NCBI RefSeq assembly: GCF_001636425.1
Contig: NZ_KV440953.1
Span: forward strand, 4,274,001 to 4,338,000
Length of the DNA: 64,000 nucleotides
Direction of reading: 5' to 3'
Source: Heyndrickxia acidicola
GTDB taxonomy: Bacteria; Bacillota; Bacilli; Bacillales; Bacillaceae_C
Positions 1 to 8,609 of the stretch are shown here, one piece after another. How positions within the stretch are numbered: position 1 is the stretch's first letter; the number at the start of each line of letters is the position of its first letter. Made by a program: the position numbers and the translations under genes. Under the pieces are notes generated by a model. It was not told the origin of the DNA and searched no databases. It worked only from the letters and a program-made list of their open reading frames with translations.

Positions 1-540
1 CCCCAGATTATACCCATTGTAATCATGGACTGCCCGGGAAACTAATTTTGAACAATACCATTTATCATTGCTGGTATAACTGGCTAACCAGCTGTACGGA
101 CCTGAATGGCTCAATGCATTTTTAACGACAGACGGCCCGCTAAATTTATACCCTTTTTTGTTAAAAAAGGTTAAGGATGCAGCATCATAAGCTTGAAAGT
201 CTGATTGTTTTCCAGTCGTGATAACTGAGTTGGAGGAACCTCGGTCTGTAGATTCTACAATCGGCCCATCCCAACTTCCATTAGAATAAGAGGACCCTTG
301 GGCCACGAGTGCAGTATGAGAAAACGCACCGTAATTGCATCCATTATCATATCCAAATAAAATATCCCCTTGGAGAGAAGGCGCTAAATCAAGGTGGTTG
401 TAGTGTTTTGACCATGTCCCTGTCCAAAATGAATTACCATCCGTGCTGCTGTCTGCATGAGCAGATGGAGAGAAAGATAATGCAGCTATAAGCATCCAAA
501 GTCCAAGAGTAATGCCCAACACTGTTTTTTTAAGTTTCAT
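1..540 (-). CDS. Secreted permuted papain-fold (YiiX/NlpC-like) protein, 3' end cut by window
   Basis: Open frame from ATG at 540 to the window edge, 180 residues seen. Residues 1-29 form a signal peptide (KK, hydrophobic core, SAHA cleavage site), so the product is exported. A Gly-Asp turn at 59, a histidine in AFSHTALV (H75) and a later cysteine in WYCSKLV (C163) follow the His-before-Cys order of circularly permuted NlpC/P60-type cysteine peptidases or amidases. The substrate is unknown; cell-wall peptides or lipids are the usual targets of the fold. It is divergent from the TubZ-like gene. The C-terminus lies outside the window, so the full domain cannot be checked. Confidence 0.7.
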   Translation of the reverse strand, partial: MKLKKTVLGITLGLWMLIAALSFSPSAHADSSTDGNSFWTGTWSKHYNHLDLAPSLQGDILFGYDNGCNYGAFSHTALVAQGSSYSNGSWDGPIVESTDRGSSNSVITTGKQSDFQAYDAASLTFFNKKGYKFSGPSVVKNALSHSGPYSWLASYTSNDKWYCSKLVSRAVHDYNGYNLG

Positions 541-742
541 AATTCCCCTCTTTTTGTGAAAAATAGCAGTGGTGTTCTGCTATATCATATACCGCATCTG
601 GAATTATGCGAATAATTAAAATAAATAATTTTACATTTTAAAAAATAATAAACGAAGGAAGAGCAATTCCCTCATTTTTGAAAGGAACAAGTCTAAATTT
701 ATAATTCCTGAGTATTATCATAGTAGAGAAGGAGGCGATGAT

Positions 743-1855
743 ATGGTGAAATCAATCGGAATTTTGGGCGTTGGCCAGGCGGGCGGGAATGTTGCTGAGA
801 TTGCCTCAACCATGGGCTTTCCAACCGCCCTTATCAATACGAATCAGCGTGATGGCTTAGTGAACACAAGAGTGGAGAAGAAGTATTTTGTGCCGGGATA
901 TAATGGAGCAGGGCAGGACCGCTCAATAGGGCTAAAAGCGATTCAGGATCACTATCTCGAGATCATTTCGTTTGTAAAGCAATCCTTTAAAGATATCAAT
1001 CTGCTATTGGTGGCTTTTTCTACAGATGGGGGTACCGGGTCGGGTATGAGCCCGTTATTAATTGATTTATTAACAGACCAGCTGCCTGATATCAGTGTGG
1101 GTGCGATTGCGATTGTACCAGAGCGAAACGTGCTTGCGGGCAATCGAATCAATACAGCTGAATGTGTCCAGGAGCTTTCCAAAATAGAGGGGCTTGCTTC
1201 AGTATTTCTGGTAGACAATGATCAAGTGCGCAAGATGAATCCACAATCCAGCAAGCAGCAGATTTATGCTGCATCGAATCATCAGGTAATGGAGGCCATA
1301 AACAGCGTATTGCAGATTACACAGAAAAGCTCCTTTTACGGGAATCTGGATGAGACGGACCTTATTAATATTCTTAATACAAGAGGTGTTACGATCATCT
1401 CTTCAACCGTCGTTACAGACGCCAAATCCACTTCAGATGTGACCAGCAAAATCCATCGTTCCTGGGCCAATTCGATCTTTTGCCCTGTAGAATCAACAGG
1501 CGTTATTCGGGCCGGCCTTATTTTTGAAGGTCCTGAGCATTTCACCAAGCTGATTAATGTGCCGGCCATATTTGAAAGAGTAGGAGAACCGCTGCAATTA
1601 TTTGAAGGAACCTATGTCACGGAAACGGACCCTACGATCACCACCGTTTTAGCCGGTCTGCCATTTCCTTCGCGCAGACTATTTGCTCTTGAGGAATCCC
1701 TCGAGAAAAACAAAGATCGTTTACAAACTCTTGTCAGCAATGAATACACCCAAAAGTACGAATCCCGCATCTCCTGGGCATCCAATTTAAAAATTAAAAA
1801 ACCTGTAAAACAGGAAAGCTCCGTGTCTTCCAAGCTTTCAAAATACCAGAGATAG
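743..1855 (+). CDS. TubZ/FtsZ-like tubulin-superfamily GTPase, orphan
   Basis: 370 residues with the tubulin/FtsZ nucleotide machinery: Gly-rich N-terminal loop GVGQAGGN (residues 9-16), tubulin signature loop DGGTGSG (95-101) in place of canonical GGGTGTG, and a T7 synergy loop NLDETD (201-206) matching NxDxxD. These predict GTP binding and polymer-coupled hydrolysis. The C-terminal ~25 residues are basic and Lys/Ser-rich, like tails of plasmid TubZ that contact the adaptor TubR. It is too divergent for the housekeeping FtsZ. No small DNA-binding TubR-like gene or iteron cluster is visible on either side. Start ATG at 743 follows GAAGGAGG. A terminator hairpin lies about 100 bp downstream. 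Plasmid or phage origin is inferred from the family and the transposon next door. Confidence 0.8.
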   Translation: MVKSIGILGVGQAGGNVAEIASTMGFPTALINTNQRDGLVNTRVEKKYFVPGYNGAGQDRSIGLKAIQDHYLEIISFVKQSFKDINLLLVAFSTDGGTGSGMSPLLIDLLTDQLPDISVGAIAIVPERNVLAGNRINTAECVQELSKIEGLASVFLVDNDQVRKMNPQSSKQQIYAASNHQVMEAINSVLQITQKSSFYGNLDETDLINILNTRGVTIISSTVVTDAKSTSDVTSKIHRSWANSIFCPVESTGVIRAGLIFEGPEHFTKLINVPAIFERVGEPLQLFEGTYVTETDPTITTVLAGLPFPSRRLFALEESLEKNKDRLQTLVSNEYTQKYESRISWASNLKIKKPVKQESSVSSKLSKYQR

Positions 1856-1954
1856 CCTTTGTGTTAATGAGGATTTGAGTATGACCGTGATAAGCTAACG
1901 GGTTCTGTTTCCTATCACAAAACTTGATTTTACAACTAAAAATGCATATCTATT

Positions 1955-1983
1955 CGCACCGTATATGCGGTGCGTTTTCCTTT
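1955..1983 (+). terminator. Rho-independent terminator after TubZ-like gene
   Basis: Stem CGCACCG/CGGTGCG with a 6-nt loop, followed by TTTTCCTTT. Confidence 0.65.
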
Positions 1984-2032
1984 AGAAAATCAAAATAGCC
2001 TAGTCCCCATTGAACTAAGCTAATTGTAGTGT

Positions 2033-3760
2033 TAATTGTGGAGCTTTTTCCACGAACGTACCCAGTTAGCATTCTTTGAAAAAAATAGGGCTCCTCAGTA
2101 AGATATGAGTATAGACACCACTCTAACTCACAACCTTAGGAGGAACCCTACTATGAAGTTTAAAATGCAAAACAAACAAAATCAACTGATAGAAAGAATT
2201 TCCGTTAAACATCTTGTTGTTGGCGTGGATATAGCCCAACAATTTCACGTGGCCAGAGCCGTAAATTTCCGTGGAATTGTAGTCGGTGATCCACTTACAT
2301 TCAATAATAATGAAGAAGGATTTGCTAGTTTACTAAAATGGATTAAACATCTTCAAAGATTAAACATCTTCAAAGATTAAACAACCTAGATGAAGCTATT
2401 GTTGGGATGGAACCAACTGGACACTACTGGATCAATCTTTCAAAATGGCTTTCTAAACAAGATATTGAGGTTGTAACAGAAACCCTCATTTAGTAAAAAA
2501 GAATAAAGAAAACCGTGATAATACCCAGTCAAAAAGCGATAAAAAGGATGCTTTAGTTATAGCAGATATGGTGAAGAACGGTTACTACTCAGAGATTAGG
2601 TACACAACATAATCATTCGAAAAACTAAGGGTTCTTATGTCTAACCGTGATGTAGTAGTTAAACGCCTTGTTAGCTCTATCAATCAATTAAATCGGTGGG
2701 TAGATATTGTTTTTCCTGAGCTCCGACAGGTGTTTAAAGATATTAAGGCTAAGGGGGCAATCGCAACCCTCCGTTTATTTCCGTCCCCCATGGACTTAGA
2801 GACTATGCAGCCTCACGAGGTTATTGCAGGTTGGAAATCTATAATGAAAAGGCAGCCTGGATTAAAAAAAGCCCTATTACTCCTTCAATTAGCTAAGAAA
2901 TCTGTCGGTACTAGACAAGCACTTGATGCATATAAATTTCATTTAGAACAGTTATTAGAGGAATATGATTTAGCTGTAACACAACTCGAAAGAGTTGAAC
3001 AACAAGTTACCGAAGCGTTAAACAAAATTCCTTTCGCTAAGAAACTGCTTACCATCAAAGGAATTAGTGAAATATCTTTGGCTGGCATATTAGGTGAGGC
3101 AGGAGATTTAAGTGGTTTCTCCCACGGTAATTCTCTACTAAGGCATGCAGGATTGCATCTAGCTGAAGCAAGTTCAGGAAAGTGGAAAGGCCAAATTGTC
3201 ATTTCTAAACGCGGAAGATCGAGATTGCGACGATTCCTTTACTTAGCAACAATGAGCCTTGTCATGAACAACCAAGAATTTAAAGCATTACATTCTCATA
3301 ATGTTAAAGTAAAAAAATGAAGAAAATGAAATCCATTATGAAGCTAATTGGAAAGTTGGCAAGAATTTTTGTAGGTATTTCTCGACGTAATGAAATCTAT
3401 TGTCCTGATAAACTTCAACCATTATCACCGTTGGCGGCCTAATAATTACAGAAGCGATGATTTTTCGTCCCCTTTAAGGATGGATATGTATAATATAAAC
3501 TTGTTTTTACCGAATGTTGGCTTATTCGTAGGATTTCAAATATGTACGGAGTACCAGATTTCTTGCACGAAAGGGCACGGACCCATCAGTTTAGCATAAC
3601 TGGCCTCCACCCCTTGGATAGGCATGACGAAGGAATGAGAGGGCGATTGACCCGTTGAGACATGGGAGGGAAAGCCTCCAGGGGCGGCGTGGAGCATGTA
3701 CATTATATGGTAAATTGTGGAGTTACACTTTACTCCTCTATTTAACTATGCCTTCACGAA
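2033..3760 (+). mobile_element. Decayed IS110-family element (limits approximate)
   Basis: Contains the broken IS110 transposase at 2153-3442 and about 300 bp of non-coding sequence 3' of it. The 10-mer AATTGTGGAG occurs at 2034-2043 and 3713-3722, bracketing the element, which may mark its ends; IS110 elements lack long terminal inverted repeats, so the borders remain guesses. The GC-rich stretch at 3540-3700 is unlike flanking DNA and may be the non-coding end that specifies bridge RNA in relatives. Confidence 0.5.
2153..3442 (+). pseudogene. IS110-family transposase, multiply frameshifted
   Basis: ATG at 2153 follows AGGAGG. The N-terminal DEDD part is recognisable across frames (VVGVDIA; MEPTGHYW; KKDALVIADM) and the C-terminal Transposase_20 part lies at about 2990-3300 (TIKGISEISLAGILGE; LLRHAGL; RGRSRLRRFLY). 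Lesions visible: a 17-bp tandem duplication at 2344-2379 shifts the frame and creates a stop; a second disruption lies near 2480-2495; an in-frame stop lies at about 2610; a one-base slip in an A-run at about 3313 displaces the C-terminus, which otherwise runs to TAA at 3442. No functional transposase can be made. Confidence 0.85.
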
Positions 3761-3945
3761 GCCTTAATGATCTGACCTCATTTCATTTAATTGTTATTCC
3801 TATATCAATGGTTATGAAATCCTGCGAAAAAGCGAGTATTCGGGAGAAAATCGTATTAAACTGAGGGAGTGGAAGAAGGATTTATTCAACACTTTATAGA
3901 AGATAGATTGGAAAACATTGTATTTTATAAGGTGTGTGAGACTGA

Positions 3946-4092
3946 ATGGACGTAAATAGAAAAATATTTGAGGATAATATGGAGAAATACAAGGACCCAG
4001 CGATGTATGATTTGCAATATGAGAATTATTTAAAGGACCTTCCCCTGCTGCTTGAATGGGCGAGCAAGTTCCATTTGGGTACTGTACTCTTC
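3946..4092 (+). pseudogene. 5' fragment of a class I SAM methyltransferase-like gene
   Basis: The first ~48 residues (YKDPAMYDLQYENY, then DLPLLLEWASKF) resemble the N-terminus of small SAM-dependent methyltransferases just before the glycine-rich motif I. From about 4092 the reading frame runs antisense through the TetR remnant, so motif I and everything after it are missing. The open frame continues to 4311 only as a chimera. A deletion or rearrangement joining the two genes is the simplest explanation. Family assignment is by resemblance and is tentative. Confidence 0.45.
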
Positions 4093-4093
4093 A

Positions 4094-4525
4094 CTCCCAC
4101 TTCAAAAATCCAGCTGCGAGCTCAGATCGAGCTTCCGGCTCAGCGTCTGATAATTCACTGGCAAGTGAGCCTATTGGACATCCCCCTAGGCATTACCGGT
4201 CATTCTGAAGCTGTACGATTGCGTCACGCCAGGTTCGTAGCGCCTCCATGCTATCTAGATGGATCACCAAAGACTCTTGCATACTCATCACTTGTTCAGT
4301 CTGATAAATAATAACAGCATGAACTAGCTCTCGCTTTTCCTTGAAATAATGATATAACTGGGACGAGCTAACTTGAGCCTCTTTCTGAACGTCTTCCACG
4401 CGTGTACCAGCAACACCCTGTTCAAACATCAATTTGGCTTCGGCGGTAACAATTCGAGTACGAGTCTCTTCTCCCTTTTTCGTTAGCCTTCTTTTTAGTT
4501 TCTTAACTTCATTTTGTTTTTCCAT
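4094..4525 (-). pseudogene. TetR-family repressor (LmrA/YxaF-like), nonsense-mutated and truncated
   Basis: ATG at 4525 opens a TetR helix-turn-helix (TRTRIVTAEAKLMFEQG; VSSSQLYHYFKEKRELV). Frame stops at TAA 4193-4195 after 110 codons, but the same frame continues with a typical LmrA/YxaF C-terminal segment (GGCPIGSLASELSD; LAAGFLKWE) until the junction at about 4092. So a single nonsense codon plus loss of the 3' end inactivated it. The N-terminal 110 residues could still bind DNA. Two palindromic operators lie directly upstream. Confidence 0.75.
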
Positions 4526-4544
4526 ACTTTTAGTATAACAAAAA

Positions 4545-4610
4545 TGGAGTTGACAATCCAAAAAAATATCGTTAAGATTGATTTGCGAGAAAAATGGAGT
4601 AAACACTCCA
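4545..4610. promoter_or_regulatory. Twin palindromic operators upstream of the TetR remnant
   Basis: TGGAGTTGACAATCCA (4545-4560) and TGGAGTAAACACTCCA (4595-4610) are near-identical palindromes 50 bp apart, just 5' of the repressor start. The first contains TTGACA on the + strand. The pattern fits autoregulation plus control of a divergent + strand gene that is no longer present. Confidence 0.6.
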
Positions 4611-5047
4611 AAAAAATTTTATTGTTTAATTAGCCAGAAATACTAAAATTAACTTAATCTCAAGGGAAGAGTTTTAATGCTGGGAGCAACAGAGGTACGA
4701 GTTGTGCTTAGCTTGATGGGTATTGGGTGGTACCCCTATCTGAAATTCCTTCTTTTTATATCATCCTACTTCTATGATGAAAATCACTCGTCTAGTTGAC
4801 GAAAGAAGTAATCTGCAGGAGCTATATTCTCGACTGTGATCCTCAAAAAATAACCTTGACAGATATAAAGAAATTTCAAAAGAAGCCATTATATAAATAC
4901 TGCAACTTCGCTGTTTAATTCCAAAGAATTATCTGGATGATTCTTTGACTCCACTAGGGATTTTTTGTGAAAATGTCCAGGAATTATGCCCATTTCCTTG
5001 TGGTTTTGATAATTAATATAATATTTATGAAGGGTAGGTGAAAAAGC
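4611..5047. other. Non-coding gap, remnant DNA
   Basis: No convincing gene. This is where a target of the TetR-type operators would be expected on the + strand, but only a 40-codon frame from 4678 is open. An AAAGAAT/ATTCTTT hairpin lies at 4923-4946. The last 40 bp hold the ribosome site of the next gene. Confidence 0.4.
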
Positions 5048-5530
5048 ATGTTTAACGTCGAAATGTATAAAGGAAGCCGCCTTGAAAATTATGAACTCTT
5101 AAAAAAACAATTAAAGGCTTTATTATATGATGAGAAAAATCGAATTGCGAATTTTAGCAATACATCCGCACTTTTAAACCAATTTTTAGATCGTATCAAT
5201 TGGGTAGGATTTTATTTAATGGACAGTAATGATGAACTTGTTTTAGGCCCATTTCAAGGTCTTCCTGCTTGTGTTCGGATTCCTCTTGGTAAAGGAGTTT
5301 GTGGAGCTGCTGCAATGAAAGGGGAGACCATCCGGGTAGATGATGTCAATCAATTCCCTGGTCACATTGCCTGTGATTCTGCAACCCAATCTGAAATCGT
5401 GATACCGATACTAAAAGAAGGGCAGCTCCTTGGGGTTCTTGATATTGATTCCCCAGAAAAAAATCGCTTTGATGAACTAGACCAAGTAAAGTTAAAAGAG
5501 ATTGTAGACATCTTAATGGAATCTCTTTAA
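5048..5530 (+). CDS. msrC: Free methionine-(R)-sulfoxide reductase, GAF domain
   Basis: 160 residues, the usual size of the fRMsr family (E. coli YebR, Bacillus YtsP). It reduces free L-methionine-(R)-S-oxide in the cytosol with thioredoxin as the usual electron donor. The GAF fold occupies nearly the whole chain, and all three family cysteines are in place: C75 in FQGLPACVRIP, C85 in GKGVCG and C109 in HIACDSATQSEI. ATG at 5048 follows AGGGTAGGTG. It stands alone, with a peroxiredoxin 300 bp downstream; together they suggest an oxidative-stress context, but no shared promoter is evident. Confidence 0.9.
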   Translation: MFNVEMYKGSRLENYELLKKQLKALLYDEKNRIANFSNTSALLNQFLDRINWVGFYLMDSNDELVLGPFQGLPACVRIPLGKGVCGAAAMKGETIRVDDVNQFPGHIACDSATQSEIVIPILKEGQLLGVLDIDSPEKNRFDELDQVKLKEIVDILMESL

Positions 5531-5847
5531 ATGATAAAGAGCACATGCCCGACCGCACCGTGTTAGAAGATATTTATAAAGTTACACTAACGTTTTTTAT
5601 CTAATTTTTTTTCAAGACCGATTGTTAAAAAAATCCTGTTCTTCCCTTATCAAAGCATAAATTTTCATTGATGCTGTTACAGCAGATGAGACATTCAAAA
5701 ATTCGATGGTGTACGTCCAAGGTGAATAAGCTCAAATGCTACTGAGAAAATTTTTTAACTATCGTTTTGTTGAGAAGAATTATCGTTTAATTAGTTTTAA
5801 TCATTGCTGTAAAAAGCAACTAAAAATTTTTATAGGAGGTTTTTTAC
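5531..5847. other. Intergenic gap, no gene seen
   Basis: AT-rich sequence without a credible reading frame or strong terminator. The strong ribosome site TAGGAGG (about 5833-5839) belongs to the next gene. Confidence 0.4.
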
Positions 5848-6504
5848 GTGGAAAACTTAGCCAAAAGATTATTAAACTTATCAGAGGAATCAAAGAATAA
5901 CTTCCCTCCTGATGTATTGGCGTTATTTGACAAATCTATTAAAGAAATTGAAGAAAATGATTTTGCAAAAGGGCTAAACGAAGGCGATAAGGCACCTGAT
6001 TTTGATTTACCAAACGCAACAGGTATGAACGTGAAACTTTCAGAGGAGCTAAAAAAAGGACCTGCCATTGTTACATTTTACAGAGGAGGGTGGTGCCCTT
6101 ATTGCAATATGCAATTAAGAGCGTATCAGCAAGTCCTTGATCAAATTCATGAAGCTGGTGCTCAATTATTTGCCATTAGCCCACAATCACCTGACGCATC
6201 ACTTGACACGCAAGATAAAAATGACCTGACTTTCCAAGTATTAAGCGACGTAGGAAGTAAGGTTGCCACAAATTATAACCTGGCATACCGGTTACCGAAT
6301 TACTTAATCAATTTGTATAAAACTATGGGAGACCAACTAAATCTTCCACAAATTAACGCAGACGAATCCTGGACATTGCCTGTAACAGGAACATTTGTTA
6401 TTGATATGAACGGTGTGATTCGTCTCGCTCATTTGGATCCTGATTTCAAAAAGCGTCTTGAACCGAAAGAAATACATGATGTATTAAAGCAACTCCAAAA
6501 ATAA
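5848..6504 (+). CDS. Peroxiredoxin-like AhpC/TSA family protein
   Basis: 218 residues beginning at GTG 5848, 8 nt behind TAGGAGG; no ATG in frame is better placed. A helical N-terminal extension (1-45) precedes a thioredoxin-fold AhpC/TSA domain (46-215) with the motif GGWCPYCNMQLRAY, cysteines C83 and C86. The CxxC pair at the peroxidatic position, rather than one cysteine with a distant resolving partner, is typical of the Prx-like subgroup. Expected role: reduction of hydroperoxides in the cytosol. Physiological substrate and reductant cannot be inferred. Confidence 0.85.
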   Translation: MENLAKRLLNLSEESKNNFPPDVLALFDKSIKEIEENDFAKGLNEGDKAPDFDLPNATGMNVKLSEELKKGPAIVTFYRGGWCPYCNMQLRAYQQVLDQIHEAGAQLFAISPQSPDASLDTQDKNDLTFQVLSDVGSKVATNYNLAYRLPNYLINLYKTMGDQLNLPQINADESWTLPVTGTFVIDMNGVIRLAHLDPDFKKRLEPKEIHDVLKQLQK

Positions 6505-6667
6505 AATTAGGATGTCGTGTAATCTATCCTTCTAGATGTTTATAAAGGAAAAAAGAAGTTACCTCGGCGTAACGGGTTCTAATACTGTCATATTTCCCAA
6601 AATTGCGTTCAATAATGTTTATAGACCTATACAAGGAATGGGGCTGGGACATAACTAGCAAAAAAAC

Positions 6668-6713
6668 AAAAATGGTTCCACTCATTGATCTTGAATGAGT
6701 GGAACCATTTTTT
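6668..6713. terminator. Long perfect hairpin with T-run (bidirectional terminator or repeat)
   Basis: 18-bp perfect stem AAAAATGGTTCCACTCAT with its complement, 9-nt loop. The A/T ends make it a possible terminator on both strands. It sits at the breakpoint of the MFS remnant and is preceded by GGGGCTGGGACATAACT, a motif seen at ends of some Firmicute intergenic repeats (recollection, not checked). Confidence 0.6.
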
Positions 6714-6715
6714 GT

Positions 6716-6821
6716 TGAAACGCCCTCCGATTGGCATCATAACGCCCGATGCTAGAGCTAGCGGTAGTAGAATTAAACCAGTATCTAAAGCAGCGTAACC
6801 TAAGATTCGGTTTAGAACCAC
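6716..6821 (-). pseudogene. Fragment of an EmrB/QacA-type MFS transporter
   Basis: About 34 residues with the DHA2 signature region (LGYAALDTGLILLPLALASG, then VMMPIGGRF) are recognisable; both sides are missing. The frame runs straight into the hairpin at 6668-6713. Remnant only. Confidence 0.6.
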
Positions 6822-7033
6822 TAGGTTAAATAGGAAAAACTTACTGTCCTATAATCGGTTTTGAACGCTACGGAGGTCACTTTTTCTTTGGTAAGCTAAA
6901 CCAGCTAATAGTTTGTCAATATTTTTCAATAAAAATTTTAAAAACCAAGTGATATACTAAAAATAGGCATGCCAAATAACCCTCCGTTAATCTAGAGTTG
7001 GAAGGTTTTACGTTATTTAGTTGGAATTAGATT

Positions 7034-8269
7034 CTAGGCTATATCTTGGAAAGTTGTTTTGCTTTTAAGTATGGCATAAATCCAATGTAAGAGCTTGTTT
7101 ACACAGGCAATAACAGCTACTTTAAAAGGTTTGCCTTCTGCACGTTTCTTATCATAGAACTCCCGTAACTTCTTGTTTCGTGGAATGATTTCGTCGCTTG
7201 TTTTACTCTTACGACAGTCACGTATCGCACATCGAACAGCCATATATAAGGCGTGACGAAGCCTGCTGGATCCTCTTTTCGTGATTCGATTTTTCGTGGC
7301 GGTAAACTTACCAGATTCGAATACACTAGGATCCACACCAGCGAAAGCGACCAACTTTTTGGGATCAGTAAATCGATCTATCTCCCCAATTTCTGAAATG
7401 ATCGTTGCCGCGATCTTTTCTCCGATACCAGGGATAGATTTGATAATAGTATATTCTTCAACTTCTTTAGCGAGGGCATCTATCTCTGACTCTAACTTGG
7501 ATAGGTGCCCTTTGTATTGAAGAATGATGTTTATATACATACCGAGACTTAAAATATGACTCTGATAAACTGTTTTTTCAAACGGATTTCGTTCTGCTGC
7601 AGCCTTTAGTTGAATAGCTTTTTCTTTAGCCCATCGAGAGGAACGACTTTTACATAATTCATTTATTTTGTCGGCAACAGTTTCTACACTTGCCTCCAAT
7701 ATATCTTGAGATGAGGTAAACGTTAAAAGAGTCAATAATGATACTATCGAATATAAGTCACCAAAAACACCTCTGTATTCAGGGAAGACCTGATCCAGAA
7801 TGGCTTGAAATTGTAGTTTAGTTTGAATCAATACCCCAGTAATATTCTCATGCTGTCTAGTAAGGTTCCGAAGGTTTAAAAGTTGAACTCCTCGCTTTTT
7901 ATACGGCTCAAGGTCCTCTTTATAAAATAGCTCGCAGAGATGGTATGCATCAATCGCATCTGTCTTTACTTTCCGAAGGCTTGAACTTTTAGCCTTATAA
8001 GAAATCAATGGATTAATGATTATCAATAAATATCCACGGTCCTCCAAGTATTGAACAACAGGGGAGTGATAGTGCCCGGTTGCTTCCAGTACGATGGGTG
8101 GCTTTTGGCCTGTTTCATTCTTCACCTCCTCCAGAAACTCTACAAGTAAACTAAGACCCTCCAAGTTATGAGAAACCTTAAAACTCTTACGAAATGGTTT
8201 GCCTTTCTCTAAAAAAGCCTGAACCTGACTTTCTCCTTTTGATACATCCAGACCGACGACTGGATTCAT
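7034..8269 (-). CDS. IS110-family transposase, intact
   Basis: 411 residues. The DEDD (RuvC-like) N-terminal domain shows VVGLDVSKG (first Asp), VLEATGHYHSPVV (Glu) and KVKTDAIDAYHLCEL (Asp pair); the C-terminal Transposase_20 domain shows IPGIGEKIAATIISEIGEI, VAFAGVDP and RGSSRLRHALY. I chose ATG at 8269, 7-8 nt behind AGGAGG; the ATG at 8275 is too close and the longer frame to 8362 lies in the leader. It is only distantly like the broken IS110 copy at 2.1-3.4 kb, so the two are separate arrivals. Confidence 0.93.
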   Translation of the reverse strand: MNPVVGLDVSKGESQVQAFLEKGKPFRKSFKVSHNLEGLSLLVEFLEEVKNETGQKPPIVLEATGHYHSPVVQYLEDRGYLLIIINPLISYKAKSSSLRKVKTDAIDAYHLCELFYKEDLEPYKKRGVQLLNLRNLTRQHENITGVLIQTKLQFQAILDQVFPEYRGVFGDLYSIVSLLTLLTFTSSQDILEASVETVADKINELCKSRSSRWAKEKAIQLKAAAERNPFEKTVYQSHILSLGMYINIILQYKGHLSKLESEIDALAKEVEEYTIIKSIPGIGEKIAATIISEIGEIDRFTDPKKLVAFAGVDPSVFESGKFTATKNRITKRGSSRLRHALYMAVRCAIRDCRKSKTSDEIIPRNKKLREFYDKKRAEGKPFKVAVIACVNKLLHWIYAILKSKTTFQDIA

Positions 8270-8465
8270 TTTCATTCCTCCTAAGCATTCATATTTACCA
8301 GTGCCCCTAAATCCTCCCTGCAGTGTCACAGCTTCGCTTGTTATGCGAGATCGATGTCCCAACCAGCCTCAATCATGTTTCTACAAGTAGGGGGTGAACG
8401 GTTTAGCTGACGGGGTCTAAGCCCCACGGGCAGTTACGTTCTACCCTGGCTACTGATATAATAAG
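8270..8465 (-). ncRNA. Candidate bridge-RNA leader of the IS110 element
   Basis: In the IS110 subgroup the non-coding stretch 5' of the transposase encodes a structured bridge RNA that pairs with target and donor DNA (established for IS621). Here about 190 bp without genes lie in that position, more GC-rich than the flanks and containing a hairpin GGGG/CCCC at about 8419-8429. Assignment is from position and family; loops complementary to the ends were not worked out. Confidence 0.35.
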
Positions 8466-8476
8466 ACCAAAATAAA

Positions 8477-8516
8477 TAAGGTCAACCAGAAATATTTAGC
8501 ATTCTGGTTAACCTTA
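8477..8516. repeat. Inverted repeat beside the IS110 element
   Basis: 15-bp arms TAAGGTCAACCAGAA and its complement (one mismatch) around a 10-nt loop, lying just outside the IS leader. Could be a terminator or a target-site structure. Confidence 0.5.
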
Positions 8517-8609
8517 TAATACGAACGGGCAGGTTAGTGGAAGAAGGAATGGTATTATAATTGTATCTAAAAGATGCAAAATGAGTCTTATTGAGAGGGG
8601 AAATTATGC

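Larger units (their letters stand above)
6960..8465 (-). mobile_element. Intact IS110-family insertion sequence (limits approximate)
   Basis: Intact DEDD transposase flanked by about 190 bp of leader (8270-8460) and ~70 bp after the stop. IS110 elements carry no long terminal inverted repeats and usually make no target duplication, so the exact ends cannot be read here. Probably still mobile because the transposase is unbroken. Confidence 0.6.

Noticed and set aside
3655-3864. 69-residue frame behind the dead IS110
   Set aside because: Falls in the structured non-coding end; no ribosome site or recognisable protein.
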